64,000 nucleotides of DNA. It comes from Thermogladius sp. GTDB taxonomy: Archaea; Thermoproteota; Thermoprotei_A; Sulfolobales; Desulfurococcaceae. A program made the position numbers and the translations under genes. The DNA lies in NCBI GenBank assembly GCA_022759365.1, contig JAEMPJ010000001.1, forward strand, positions 1 through 64,000. Direction: 5' to 3'. Below the pieces are notes generated by a model that worked only from the letters and a program-made list of their open reading frames with translations, had not been told where the DNA came from and did not search any database. Of this stretch, positions 20,256 to 29,111 are shown piece after piece; position 1 is the stretch's first letter, and every line of letters starts with the position of its first letter.

Positions 20256-20305
20256 ATGATGAGCGACTTCGGTTCAGACCTCGTGAAGAACCGTGTGAGG
20301 GCTGA
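20256..20305 (+). ncRNA. Candidate C/D-box guide sRNA
   Basis: C ATGATGA (20256-20262), 12-nt guide, D' CAGA (20275-20278), 4-nt spacer, C' GTGAAGA (20283-20289), 12-nt guide, D CTGA (20302-20305); intergenic; TATA-like tataaac about 25 nt upstream. Confidence 0.7.
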
Positions 20306-20329
20306 ACTATTTTATACAAACTAGTTAAG

Positions 20330-20338
20330 TATTTTTAT
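20330..20338 (+). promoter_or_regulatory. Putative TATA box for gdhA
   Basis: tatttttat about 37 nt upstream of ATG 20375. Confidence 0.4.
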
Positions 20339-20374
20339 GTAATATGACTATAGTCGCCCACGAGGGAACTATAT

Positions 20375-21652
20375 ATGAGCTTGGCCTCTCTATATGAAAA
20401 CGACCCAGTATATCAGCAGGCTGTACAGCAACTAAAACAGGCAGCTGCTATCTTGGGTTTACCAGATGAGGTCGTTGAGGTCCTCAGACACCCTGAGAGG
20501 CTTATCCAAGTAAAGATCGTCGTTAAGAAGGATGACGGGAAGATAGCGACCTTCATCGGATGGAGGAGCCAGCACAACAGTGCTCTGGGCCCCTACAAGG
20601 GAGGCGTGAGGTACAGTGAGAACGCGACGGCTGGCGAGACAGTCGCATTATCCATGTGGATGACATGGAAGAACTCGCTGGCTGGGATACCCTACGGCGG
20701 CGGGAAGGGTTCTGTGAGGGTGAACCCGAAAACCCTCTCGCCGAGAGAGCTCGAGGAGCTGAGCAGGAAGTACTTTGCCGCGATCTCCAGGATGGTCGGG
20801 CCCGACGTGGACATACCGGCGCCAGATGTCTACACGAACCCGCAGACAATGGCCTGGTATTTCGACGAGTACAGTAAGATAGTGGGGTACAACGCGTGGG
20901 GTGTAGTAACAGCTAAACCCCCGGAGCTCGGGGGTCTAACTGCGAGAGTGGTCTCGACAGGCTACGGGGTAGCCTTGGGGGTTAGAGAGGCGGCCAAGAA
21001 GTGGCTTGGAGGCCTGGAGGGTAAGACGGTCGCGATCCACGGCTTCGGGAACGTGGGGAGCTACGCGGCGAAGTACCTTGCCGAGTGGGGTGCTAAAGTA
21101 GTCGCTGTGAGCGATACAAGCGGTGTGGTCTACGATCCAAAAGGCCTGAAAGTTGAGGAGGTCATGGAAGTCAAGGAGAAGACTGGGAAAGTCACAAACT
21201 ACAGGAGTGGTGACGTTAAGGTTTACTCGAGCGATAAAGCCGTCTTCGGGTTACCGGTGGACGTAATCGTGCCAGCAGCGACTGAGAACGTTATAACCAA
21301 GGCTAATGTAAACGAGATAAAAGCCAAGTTGATCGTTGAGGGCGCCAACGGCCCGACGACACCCGAGGCAGACGAGATCCTCCACAAGAAGGGCGTGATT
21401 GTGGTGCCAGATATCCTGGCGAACGCTGGTGGAGTAGTGATGAGCTGGATTGAGTGGAGCAATAACAGAATGGGTTGCTGGCTAACAGACGAGGAGGCTT
21501 TGGCAAGATTGGATAAGATGATGACAAGCAACTTCAACAAAGTGTTCGATGAGTGGGAGAAGAAGTACAAGGAGTACCCGATGAGGATAGCCGCTTACGC
21601 GATCGCCGTTGATAGAGTTGTAAAAGCGATGAAGCTGAGAGGTTGGATCTAA
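20375..21652 (+). CDS. gdhA: Glutamate dehydrogenase
   Basis: GGVRYSENATAGETVALSMWMTWKNSLAGIPYGGGKGSVRV; GFGNVGSYAAKYL. Confidence 0.96.
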   Translation: MSLASLYENDPVYQQAVQQLKQAAAILGLPDEVVEVLRHPERLIQVKIVVKKDDGKIATFIGWRSQHNSALGPYKGGVRYSENATAGETVALSMWMTWKNSLAGIPYGGGKGSVRVNPKTLSPRELEELSRKYFAAISRMVGPDVDIPAPDVYTNPQTMAWYFDEYSKIVGYNAWGVVTAKPPELGGLTARVVSTGYGVALGVREAAKKWLGGLEGKTVAIHGFGNVGSYAAKYLAEWGAKVVAVSDTSGVVYDPKGLKVEEVMEVKEKTGKVTNYRSGDVKVYSSDKAVFGLPVDVIVPAATENVITKANVNEIKAKLIVEGANGPTTPEADEILHKKGVIVVPDILANAGGVVMSWIEWSNNRMGCWLTDEEALARLDKMMTSNFNKVFDEWEKKYKEYPMRIAAYAIAVDRVVKAMKLRGWI

Positions 21653-21930
21653 AGCACTTTTTTCCTCGAGTAAATGATATTTCCTTTCACATCCCTTACT
21701 TCAACCACCCTGTGGAATGGGATTACATTGTCCTTTACGTAGATGTACCCCCCTCTAATGTCGTCGATTGAGGCCGCGGGTATGGGTTTCAAAGCCTCTC
21801 CCTCAGGTGATCTGTCGATGATTAAAACTATGTAGTCCTCTCTCTTACCAGCGAAGAAAATCCTCTTCAACACCTCCTCTATCTCCCCTTTTCTCCTACC
21901 CATTCTCTGACACTCCGCGGAGCCTGCCAA
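21649..21930 (-). CDS. DUF504 family protein (start likely at internal MGRRKGEIEEV)
   Basis: EDYIVLIIDRSPEGEALKPIPAASIDDIRGGYIYVKDNVIPFHRVVEV. Confidence 0.8.
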   Translation of the reverse strand: MAGSAECQRMGRRKGEIEEVLKRIFFAGKREDYIVLIIDRSPEGEALKPIPAASIDDIRGGYIYVKDNVIPFHRVVEVRDVKGNIIYSRKKVL

Positions 21931-21957
21931 CGCTTATTAATTCAGCCCGTATTAACT

Positions 21958-22236
21958 GTGTGGGAGGGGGGCGTTTTGAATAAGCGGGCTCTCCAAGGAT
22001 GGTTTATGATAGTTGTCTCAATGCTTCTGTTTGTTTTCTACACATATTTTTTGTTCCTGGGACCCAGCGACCTGAGGGTTAAAATGGTTGATTTAACCGT
22101 ATACATATTGGTTATCCTCATCCTTGCTTCAGTTGGATATATCGGGTACATCTTCGTTAAGACTCCGACTCTTAAACCCGAGGAGATCTACGAGTTATTG
22201 AAGAAGAAAAAGAATTCTGGGAGCCTGGATAGGTGA
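21958..22236 (+). CDS. Small membrane protein, two to three TM segments
   Basis: WFMIVVSMLLFVFYTYFLFLG...TVYILVILILASVGYIGYIFV. Confidence 0.6.
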   Translation: MWEGGVLNKRALQGWFMIVVSMLLFVFYTYFLFLGPSDLRVKMVDLTVYILVILILASVGYIGYIFVKTPTLKPEEIYELLKKKKNSGSLDR

Positions 22237-22243
22237 AACCGCG

Positions 22244-23332
22244 TTAAAACTCCCGGTAAGCTAGTTTATTCAGCAACCGGGAGAGGAATTCCCTGGCCTC
22301 CGGGCAAGTCTCCTTCATGTTGCGGATCGCTTTCTCGGCTTCACTCACGTAGTGTTCAATCTTCTTCAACGAGTAATCTAGAGCACCCGTCTCCTCGACA
22401 ACTCTCTTAACGAACTCTACATCACCAGGAGTCACGGTTCTCCTCCCGGAGTAGATTTCCTCGAGAAGCCTCCTCCCGTGTTCGCCACTATTCTCATAGG
22501 CTTTCACGACCAGCAGGGTTTTCTTCCTCTGGAGAACGTCGCTTCCAACAGGTTTCCCTGTCACTTCCGGCTTACCGTACAGCCCTATTATGTCGTCCCT
22601 CAGCTGGAACGCTATGCCGGCTGGTATCGCGTACGCTGATAACTCGGCTAACAGCTTCTCATCCCCCTCACGAGAGGCTATAGCGCCCAGGTGGAGGGGT
22701 AGTTCAACAGTGTACGAGGCTGTCTTCAATTTATGCACCAGGATGACTTCTGCCTCCCCGACCCTGCTTAAAGGGAGGCTAGATAAGTATACGTCGAGGA
22801 ACTGGCCGAAGGCCACTTTCATTAACCCTTCCGTATACTTCTGGACTAGACGCCTGGATATGTCGGGCGACGTGGATGCCAGCACCCTGACCGCCATTGA
22901 TTCAAGCAGGTCGCCTGCTGTGATGGCCTGGGAGACACCGTAGTGGAGGCACTCGGTCTCCAAGCCGTCTTTAACGCATTTATCCCTCAGCCAGGCGTAG
23001 GCTGTGGGCCCGCCTCTCCTGATCTCGTCTCTATCCATTATATCGTCGTGGATTAGGAGATAGCTTTGAAGCAACTCTACAGAAGCCATCACCTTCCTAG
23101 CATCCTCGTTGATTTCGCGTGCCCAAACCCTGCTCCAGTAGCCGGCTAGGACTAGAGCGGCTCTAAACCTCTTTCCACCTCTAAGTGTGAAATCGCGGAT
23201 AATCCACGTTAAATCTGAGAGCATGTTTGAAACGCTGCGGGCCTCTCCATCAGCCTCGTCAAAGACTTTCTTCAACTCGTCCTCCACAATACTCTTCGCT
23301 GTCTCCAACGGGTCGACAACCAATTCAGCCAC
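22244..23332 (-). CDS. Polyprenyl (geranylgeranyl) diphosphate synthase
   Basis: GGKRFRAALVL; LLIHDDIMDRDEIRRGGPTAYAW; FQLRDDIIGLYG. Confidence 0.93.
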   Translation of the reverse strand: MAELVVDPLETAKSIVEDELKKVFDEADGEARSVSNMLSDLTWIIRDFTLRGGKRFRAALVLAGYWSRVWAREINEDARKVMASVELLQSYLLIHDDIMDRDEIRRGGPTAYAWLRDKCVKDGLETECLHYGVSQAITAGDLLESMAVRVLASTSPDISRRLVQKYTEGLMKVAFGQFLDVYLSSLPLSRVGEAEVILVHKLKTASYTVELPLHLGAIASREGDEKLLAELSAYAIPAGIAFQLRDDIIGLYGKPEVTGKPVGSDVLQRKKTLLVVKAYENSGEHGRRLLEEIYSGRRTVTPGDVEFVKRVVEETGALDYSLKKIEHYVSEAEKAIRNMKETCPEAREFLSRLLNKLAYREF

Positions 23333-23370
23333 CGGTTGTTTTTAATCGGGTTCAGGCATAAAAACCGTGG

Positions 23371-24027
23371 GTGTACTCGTTGACATACCTCCAAGTAGCC
23401 CTCGACTACACGAGCCTGACGAAAGCGCTTGAGACTGCTTTATCCATAGTGAGGGCGGTTAGGGATGAGAGGGTGTGGATTGAAGCGGGCACCCCTCTCA
23501 TTAAAAGCTGGGGCTTTATTTCCCTCAGGCTTCTAAAAGAGGCTACAAACATGTTTGTAGTAGCAGACACGAAAACTATTGACGCCGCAGAACTTGAGAT
23601 AGGAGAGGCATATAGGAACAGCGCGGACGCCGCCACAGTCCTCGGCTTGTCTGATAATTCAACCATTAAGACGGGAATTGAATTGGCTAGAACTAGTGGG
23701 AGGAAGCTGATCGTAGACTTGATAGGCGTAGCAAACGCCTACGAGAGGGCGGTTCAAGCTTTCGAGATGGGGGCGGACTACGTGTTGTTCCACATAGGTG
23801 TGGACGTCCAGAGAGCTAGGGGTTTAACAGCTGTCGAATTGCTAAGGGAGGCGTACAAGTTCAAGAAGGATACTGGGGGAAAGTATTGTATAGCGGGAGG
23901 CATCAAACTCCAAGACGTTGAGAAGATCCTTGAAGCCGAGCCAGATGTCATCGTTGTCGGCGGGGCTATAACTAGAGCAAGCGACCCTGCGAGGGCGGTT
24001 TTAGATTTTCTTGAGAAGCTGAAATAA
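23371..24027 (+). CDS. 3-hexulose-6-phosphate synthase-like (OMPDC superfamily)
   Basis: LQVALDYTSLTKAL...WIEAGTPLIKSWG...VVADTKTIDA...HIGVDVQ. Confidence 0.82.
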   Translation: MYSLTYLQVALDYTSLTKALETALSIVRAVRDERVWIEAGTPLIKSWGFISLRLLKEATNMFVVADTKTIDAAELEIGEAYRNSADAATVLGLSDNSTIKTGIELARTSGRKLIVDLIGVANAYERAVQAFEMGADYVLFHIGVDVQRARGLTAVELLREAYKFKKDTGGKYCIAGGIKLQDVEKILEAEPDVIVVGGAITRASDPARAVLDFLEKLK

Positions 24028-24047
24028 ACATTGAGATCCAGAAAACT

Positions 24048-25166
24048 TCAGAAGGAGGGTTTCCTCACAATTCTATCTATGGCCAAATTTTCGTTTATCT
24101 CCATGTACCGCTTCTTGTGCTCTCTAATCTTCTCCACTAGTTTCTCAAAGGCAATCTTTTTGCACTCCCCGCAGAGTATCCTGCCTTTCAAGCAATCCTC
24201 TCTTATCTCGTTCAACTCCTTGTCGTCGAGAAGGAAGTAGGTGTAAAGCTCGAACACCATGCACTTCCACGGTTCGCCTCCTAGCCTCCTCTGCTCCTCC
24301 GCAGTAGCCCTACCACCAGTGAGAGCCATAGCGATCTTCTTCCTAATAGTTTCCTCGCTCTCGTCGAGGAATATCGCGAAGTCCGGCCTGCTCTTACTCA
24401 TCTTGTTCCCGTCCAGGCCCCTTAGGAGCTTATGGTAGGTTGAGGAGGGCCTCGTCAAGCCGAGCTCGCCCTCAAACCTGTCAGCTACATCCCGGGCCAG
24501 CCTTAAATGTGGGTCTTGATCCACGCCGACGGGGACGAGGACGTGCTTGAACCCGCCGAACTCCTCGAGCTGTGGGTGGAGTATGTCCGCGACTTGCGTG
24601 AGGGCTGAAACAACTTTAGCCGGCGATAAATCCCCGTAGATAGCCTCCATCTCCGCCATTGTTATTTTCCTCGAAAACATTTGTATAAGCCTATAGTAGG
24701 CCTCTCTCATCGCTGTCTGGAAGTAGAACTCGGTTTTCTCAGGGTTTAAACCCCATGCCAAGGCATGCTTTACGAACTCGAGTCCAAACTTTATCGTTAA
24801 ATCCCTGTCTTCGCGTCTAACAGCGTAGGCTTCAGCGTCGGCTATCACGATTTTAACCTGCGCCCCTATGCTTTGGAAGTACTTCAACTCCTCGAAGACC
24901 ATCGCGGTGCCAAGGTGGGGTGTGCCGGATGGCATGAAGCCCGTTAACACTATTACCTTCTCTCCCTTAACCAGCGCTTCAAGCCACTTGTCGAAGTCCC
25001 TGTGCCCGAAGATTATCCTTCTAGTGAAAAAGTGGTGTTTGAGCAACTCCCGGCGGGGTATATTGTCGATTGGCTGTATCCCGAACACGGTGAAGAGTTT
25101 ATCGTATTCCTGGATAAGCCTATAATCCCAGGGGTCTATTCTTACCTCCATCCCAATCAGCATCAC
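24048..25166 (-). CDS. trpS: Tryptophanyl-tRNA synthetase
   Basis: FMPSGTPHLGTAMV and GNKMSKSRPD signatures. Confidence 0.93.
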   Translation of the reverse strand: MMLIGMEVRIDPWDYRLIQEYDKLFTVFGIQPIDNIPRRELLKHHFFTRRIIFGHRDFDKWLEALVKGEKVIVLTGFMPSGTPHLGTAMVFEELKYFQSIGAQVKIVIADAEAYAVRREDRDLTIKFGLEFVKHALAWGLNPEKTEFYFQTAMREAYYRLIQMFSRKITMAEMEAIYGDLSPAKVVSALTQVADILHPQLEEFGGFKHVLVPVGVDQDPHLRLARDVADRFEGELGLTRPSSTYHKLLRGLDGNKMSKSRPDFAIFLDESEETIRKKIAMALTGGRATAEEQRRLGGEPWKCMVFELYTYFLLDDKELNEIREDCLKGRILCGECKKIAFEKLVEKIREHKKRYMEINENLAIDRIVRKPSF

Positions 25167-25269
25167 CTTTCAACGTCCGTGGAGTGCTGCCGAATAGCTT
25201 TATATGTTGCCGGTGGATTTTAAATCAAGAGCCCGGAATTAACCCGGTCTATTAAAAGGATGAAAGGAG

Positions 25270-25866
25270 ATGCCCAGGATTACACTTATTCATTTGAAGC
25301 ATGGAGGAGAAACCCCATGGGAGTTGACAAGGCTTCTCGAGTCGATTACGGGGGATAAATGCCGGAGTATTGTAAGAGGATGGAATTCCACTTTCATATG
25401 GTTCTCTAATAATAAGCCGAGGGAAAGGCATGAGCAGGTGTACAATGAGCTGAAGACTAGGCTTGGCAACGTGAGCGTCGTATCAGTTGTTAAACCAAAA
25501 CCCCTAGCCGCACAACTATACGCCTGGTTGATTGTAAAGTCGGGTGTGGAGTTCCAATATGAGAGCGGCCCCGAAGACGAGTACGCCTTGGTTTATACGG
25601 CGACAGGAAAGTATGTGGAAAAGATCGCAGGAGAATTCCTCTCCCCGTTCGAATCGTTAAACCTCCTCGAGATATTGAACTTCAACGTGAAGTCCACTAT
25701 TGTTCAACTAGGCGGCATCTACTTCGAGGTAGAGGACGGTGTGGTGGGGGTTCTACCTCGGGATAACGTCGATTACTTCCTTGAAACCACCCGGATACCC
25801 TTCCAGGCTAAGAGCTTGAACGCCGATTTCTGCGAGGCCTTAAAGGGTTTGGCGATTACCGCCTAA
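25270..25866 (+). CDS. Hypothetical protein
   Basis: 198-aa ORF with TATA-like element and short leader upstream. Confidence 0.55.
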   Translation: MPRITLIHLKHGGETPWELTRLLESITGDKCRSIVRGWNSTFIWFSNNKPRERHEQVYNELKTRLGNVSVVSVVKPKPLAAQLYAWLIVKSGVEFQYESGPEDEYALVYTATGKYVEKIAGEFLSPFESLNLLEILNFNVKSTIVQLGGIYFEVEDGVVGVLPRDNVDYFLETTRIPFQAKSLNADFCEALKGLAITA

Positions 25867-25885
25867 AATACCTTGGGAGAGGCTT

Positions 25886-26062
25886 CTAATCGTTTTTGTC
25901 AAACCTGCTTTTCAGCAGTCTGACCGTCCTTACTATCCCAACCGCCGCGAAACCCATTATAGCTGAGATGAAGAGGGCCTCGAGAACCAGGGTGATCCCA
26001 TAGCCGGCGGGGCTGGGAGATATGGTGACGGTAAAGGTGCTCGTCTGGGCCACCTCTAACAC
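25886..26062 (-). CDS. 58-aa single-TM mini-protein (GTG start), not in the ORF track
   Basis: Manual translation VLEVAQTSTFTVTISPSPAGYGITLVLEALFISAIMGFAAVGIVRTVRLLKSRFDKND*; hydrophobic helix then RxxRLLKSR. Confidence 0.55.
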   Translation of the reverse strand: MLEVAQTSTFTVTISPSPAGYGITLVLEALFISAIMGFAAVGIVRTVRLLKSRFDKND

Positions 26063-26065
26063 GGC

Positions 26066-26401
26066 TCACTTTGTGCCCGCTTGGTCAACGGTCTTATCCA
26101 GCCAGCCCAAGTAATCTTCTCCGCCGGCTATAACCGGTAAGGCTATTATCTCCGGGACTTTATAGGAGTGTAGTTCTCTGATCGTCTTCTCAACCGCCTC
26201 CAGTTTATCCTGCCTCGTCTTCGCTATTACCAGAGCCTCAACCGCCTCCTCGATCGCGCCCTGCCACCAGTAGATGCTTTTCACATCCCTAACGATGTTA
26301 ACGCAGGCGACAAGCCTCTTCTCCAAGAGACCTCTAGCTATCCTCTCAGCCTCTTCAACACTTGAGGTAGTGGTCAGTACGATGACCCACCCTCCCTTCA
26401 A
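26066..26401 (-). CDS. cutA: CutA divalent-cation tolerance family protein
   Basis: TTTSSVEEAERIARGLLEKRLVACVNIV...SIYWWQGAIEEAVEALVIAKT. Confidence 0.92.
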   Translation of the reverse strand: MKGGWVIVLTTTSSVEEAERIARGLLEKRLVACVNIVRDVKSIYWWQGAIEEAVEALVIAKTRQDKLEAVEKTIRELHSYKVPEIIALPVIAGGEDYLGWLDKTVDQAGTK

Positions 26402-26406
26402 ATAGA

Positions 26407-26454
26407 TCAGCCCTGGGGGCCGCTCATCAAGTCGCCGGTAATACCATTCATCAC
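26407..26454 (-). ncRNA. Candidate C/D-box guide sRNA; D' guide complementary to 16S 530-loop
   Basis: On minus: C GTGATGA, ATGGTATTACCG guide, weak D' GCGA, C' TTGATGA, 13-nt guide, D CTGA; between cutA and the upstream gene. Confidence 0.72.
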
Positions 26455-26470
26455 TATTTTATAACCCTAT

Positions 26471-26764
26471 TCAATCCACTACTTTTATATTCTCAATAGC
26501 TTTATTCTGCCTGGCAAAACCTATGTATATGTTGATTATCCTTATACTCTGGAAAACCTCTTCATCCAGGAAGCAACCCGATTCAACAATACTCCCATCA
26601 AAGAGCTCTAGCTTAATCTTCTTAAACCTCTTCTTCCCACTACACTCCTCAATCCACGCCTTCACTGCTAAACCCCACATCGCTAGAGACTCCAGGGTGC
26701 GTAGATGGCAATTCTTCCAGCATGTCACATAAGTCTGGACTAGGTCGCTAGGCATATAACACAC
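26471..26764 (-). CDS. Hypothetical protein
   Basis: 97-aa ORF. Confidence 0.5.
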   Translation of the reverse strand: MCYMPSDLVQTYVTCWKNCHLRTLESLAMWGLAVKAWIEECSGKKRFKKIKLELFDGSIVESGCFLDEEVFQSIRIINIYIGFARQNKAIENIKVVD

Positions 26765-26885
26765 CCTTGAGACTTAAACTATCGTTGAAGCATAATAAAA
26801 AGACAGCTTCATGGTGTGATGTCCCTTAATCCCCTTCTTTATAAACTAACCCAAGTCCATTCAGTGTCTGGAACCGGTGAGTTAG

Positions 26886-27530
26886 ATGGGTGCGGGCTGG
26901 AACTGGAATAAAGAGCAGGAGTCTATTGGGGAGAAGTTGAAGAAGTGGTTCAACCCGGATAAGGAGCCTCTTGAGAAGAAGACTATAATGGCGCAATACA
27001 GGTTGAAGACCGCTATATCGAGGATAAGCAACTATGTTGAGAAGCTGAACGAGAGGGATAGAGAGCTATTCAACAATGTCGTTGAAGCACTAATGCAGAG
27101 GGATGAGAGGAGGGCCAAGATCTACGCTAAGGAAGTAGCTGAGATCAGAAAAGTTGCTAAACAGTTGCTCACCGTCCAGTATGCGCTAGAACACGCTGCG
27201 TTAAAGCTCGAGACCTTCCTGATATACGGCGGCGCTGTCAACGAGGTTGGGCCTGTAATAGGCGTCATGAGGCAGGCCCTTGGAATACTCAAGAGCGTTG
27301 CGCCGGACATCTGGATCGACCTGCAATACGCTGTGAGAGAGTTGGAGACCGCTATGGGAAGCTCCATCGTGGATGTTTCAACGGACATTGACAGCGGGCT
27401 GGACAGCGAGGCAAGGAAGATATTCGAGGAGGCTAGAGTTATAGCTGAGCAGAAAGTGAAGGAGAAGTTTGCCGAGCTACCTAAATCGATTGCTACACCA
27501 GAAGCAGAGCAGGGTAAGGCTACTTCCTAA
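26886..27530 (+). CDS. ESCRT-III / Snf7-like (CdvB family) protein
   Basis: LKTAISRISNYVEKLNERDRELFNNVVEALMQRDERRAKIYAKEVAEIRKVAKQLL helical core. Confidence 0.85.
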   Translation: MGAGWNWNKEQESIGEKLKKWFNPDKEPLEKKTIMAQYRLKTAISRISNYVEKLNERDRELFNNVVEALMQRDERRAKIYAKEVAEIRKVAKQLLTVQYALEHAALKLETFLIYGGAVNEVGPVIGVMRQALGILKSVAPDIWIDLQYAVRELETAMGSSIVDVSTDIDSGLDSEARKIFEEARVIAEQKVKEKFAELPKSIATPEAEQGKATS

Positions 27531-27543
27531 AGTTGAGCCCCAG

Positions 27544-28074
27544 TTACTTGATTTTTTGACTTAATACACTTATACAGTCTGATACGCTTTTCTGAATAAT
27601 CCTCCCAGCTACTTTCAGCTCATCGAACTTGCTCCCATACTCGTCTATTGAAGCAGGGTTGAACTTCAGCTCGCCGGCCCTGAACTTGACTGAGACTCCT
27701 TCAGGAGATATCTGTATAATGCTTCCCCGGGCTCTTACTATTAGGCTTGAGGAGCCGGCGTCAAATGATATTATTGTCTGCCTAGGTTTAATCTTCAACA
27801 GTGTAAACTTACTGTCGTGTAATGTAAGATACGTGTTTTGAGCGAGTACAACGATGTTCTTATCCTCTTCTATCCCACCAACCTTGTTCTTTACCGTGTC
27901 GAGGAATTCCTTAAGTCCGTTGAGCGAGCTGTAGAGGCTTGAGGCTATTGAGACTTCTCGGGCATCCAGCTCCTTCGACCTCGACAGCACGTTGGAGTCT
28001 ATCCGCTGGAGGATAGTGTCCAGGAGTTTAATGGATTGATCGAATAAGCGTTGGATTTGGGACATAGTGTTCAC
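27544..28074 (-). CDS. Hypothetical protein, coiled-coil N-terminus plus beta-rich domain
   Basis: 176-aa ORF convergent with the ESCRT-III gene. Confidence 0.6.
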   Translation of the reverse strand: MNTMSQIQRLFDQSIKLLDTILQRIDSNVLSRSKELDAREVSIASSLYSSLNGLKEFLDTVKNKVGGIEEDKNIVVLAQNTYLTLHDSKFTLLKIKPRQTIISFDAGSSSLIVRARGSIIQISPEGVSVKFRAGELKFNPASIDEYGSKFDELKVAGRIIQKSVSDCISVLSQKIK

Positions 28075-28088
28075 TCTAAGCCACGTAA

Positions 28089-29105
28089 TTACCCGAACAG
28101 CTTATAAATCTCATCAACCACGTCTTTGTCAACTCTCTCCACGGGACTACCTCTAGACCTGACCTCGACGACGGGGTTCTCGCTGTAAGCCTCTACTCTC
28201 CCAGCTATACTGTACATTACTCCACGGCCGGCCAGAACTTCCTCCACATCCCTTATCTTCCCGGGCGGAACTGATGCAATGAAGCAACCGCTACTGAGGA
28301 GTTTAAACGGGTTTAAGCCCATGGCCCCAGCTATCGCGGCCACAGTCTCGTCGACACCTACCACGCTTAGGTCTACTGTAACGTTGACACGGCTAGCGAC
28401 AGACAACTCTCTCAGAGCCTGAAGAAGCCCGCCTTCCGTCGCATCATGCATTGAGTTCACGAAGGGGGCTATCGAGAGCGCTGTCTTAACAATGCTTATC
28501 TCCCTGATAAAGCCCCTAGCCTTCTCGATCACGTCCTCGCCGACACCTCTACGAGCGAGCTCCTCGCGGAAGTCCCAGGCTATGAGGCTCGCGCCCTCGC
28601 CTCCAACCCTCCCCACCACCACTATGTAGTCACCGGGCTCAGCCCCGGAGGTCGAGATGAATCTACCTGTCGAGTACCCTATTGCGGTAACCGAGATTAT
28701 AGGTCTCTGAAGGTAGGGTGTGACCTCAGTATGCCCTCCCACAACAACACCGGAGACCTCGCGGGCCGCCTCCCCCATGTCCCTGAAAATCTCCTCGACA
28801 TCGCTCATATCCATACCAGGAGGTAGGAGGACGACGGGTAGGAAGAATCTCGGCTGAACCCCCCTCACGGCGATGTCATTAGCGGCCACGTGAATAGCAT
28901 ACCAGCCTATCCTCCACTTGGCTGTCGTGATCGGGTCGCTGTGAACCACCAGGAACCCGTCTTTGAACCTTATAACCGCGGCGTCCTCCCCCTGTTTAGG
29001 GCCCACGACTAGATCCACATCTTCCACGGGCATTTCCTCTATAAGCCTGCCCAACACGCTCCACGGGAGTTTTCCCCCAGTCGTCTTCGACAAATCCAAC
29101 ACCAT
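28089..29105 (-). CDS. AIR synthase-related / HypE-like ATP-binding protein
   Basis: GPKQGEDAAVIRFKDGFLVVHSDPIT...HVAANDIAVRGVQPRFF...VVGGHTEV. Confidence 0.85.
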   Translation of the reverse strand: MVLDLSKTTGGKLPWSVLGRLIEEMPVEDVDLVVGPKQGEDAAVIRFKDGFLVVHSDPITTAKWRIGWYAIHVAANDIAVRGVQPRFFLPVVLLPPGMDMSDVEEIFRDMGEAAREVSGVVVGGHTEVTPYLQRPIISVTAIGYSTGRFISTSGAEPGDYIVVVGRVGGEGASLIAWDFREELARRGVGEDVIEKARGFIREISIVKTALSIAPFVNSMHDATEGGLLQALRELSVASRVNVTVDLSVVGVDETVAAIAGAMGLNPFKLLSSGCFIASVPPGKIRDVEEVLAGRGVMYSIAGRVEAYSENPVVEVRSRGSPVERVDKDVVDEIYKLFG

Positions 29106-29111
29106 TAATTC

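Noticed and set aside
20137-20319. 60-aa minus-strand ORF upstream of nicotinamidase
   Set aside because: Overlaps the nicotinamidase start in another frame and covers the intergenic C/D-box candidate; no coding signature.
28089-29105. Hydrogenase maturation locus
   Set aside because: HypE-like/AIR synthase family is broad and no other hyp or hydrogenase genes are nearby.
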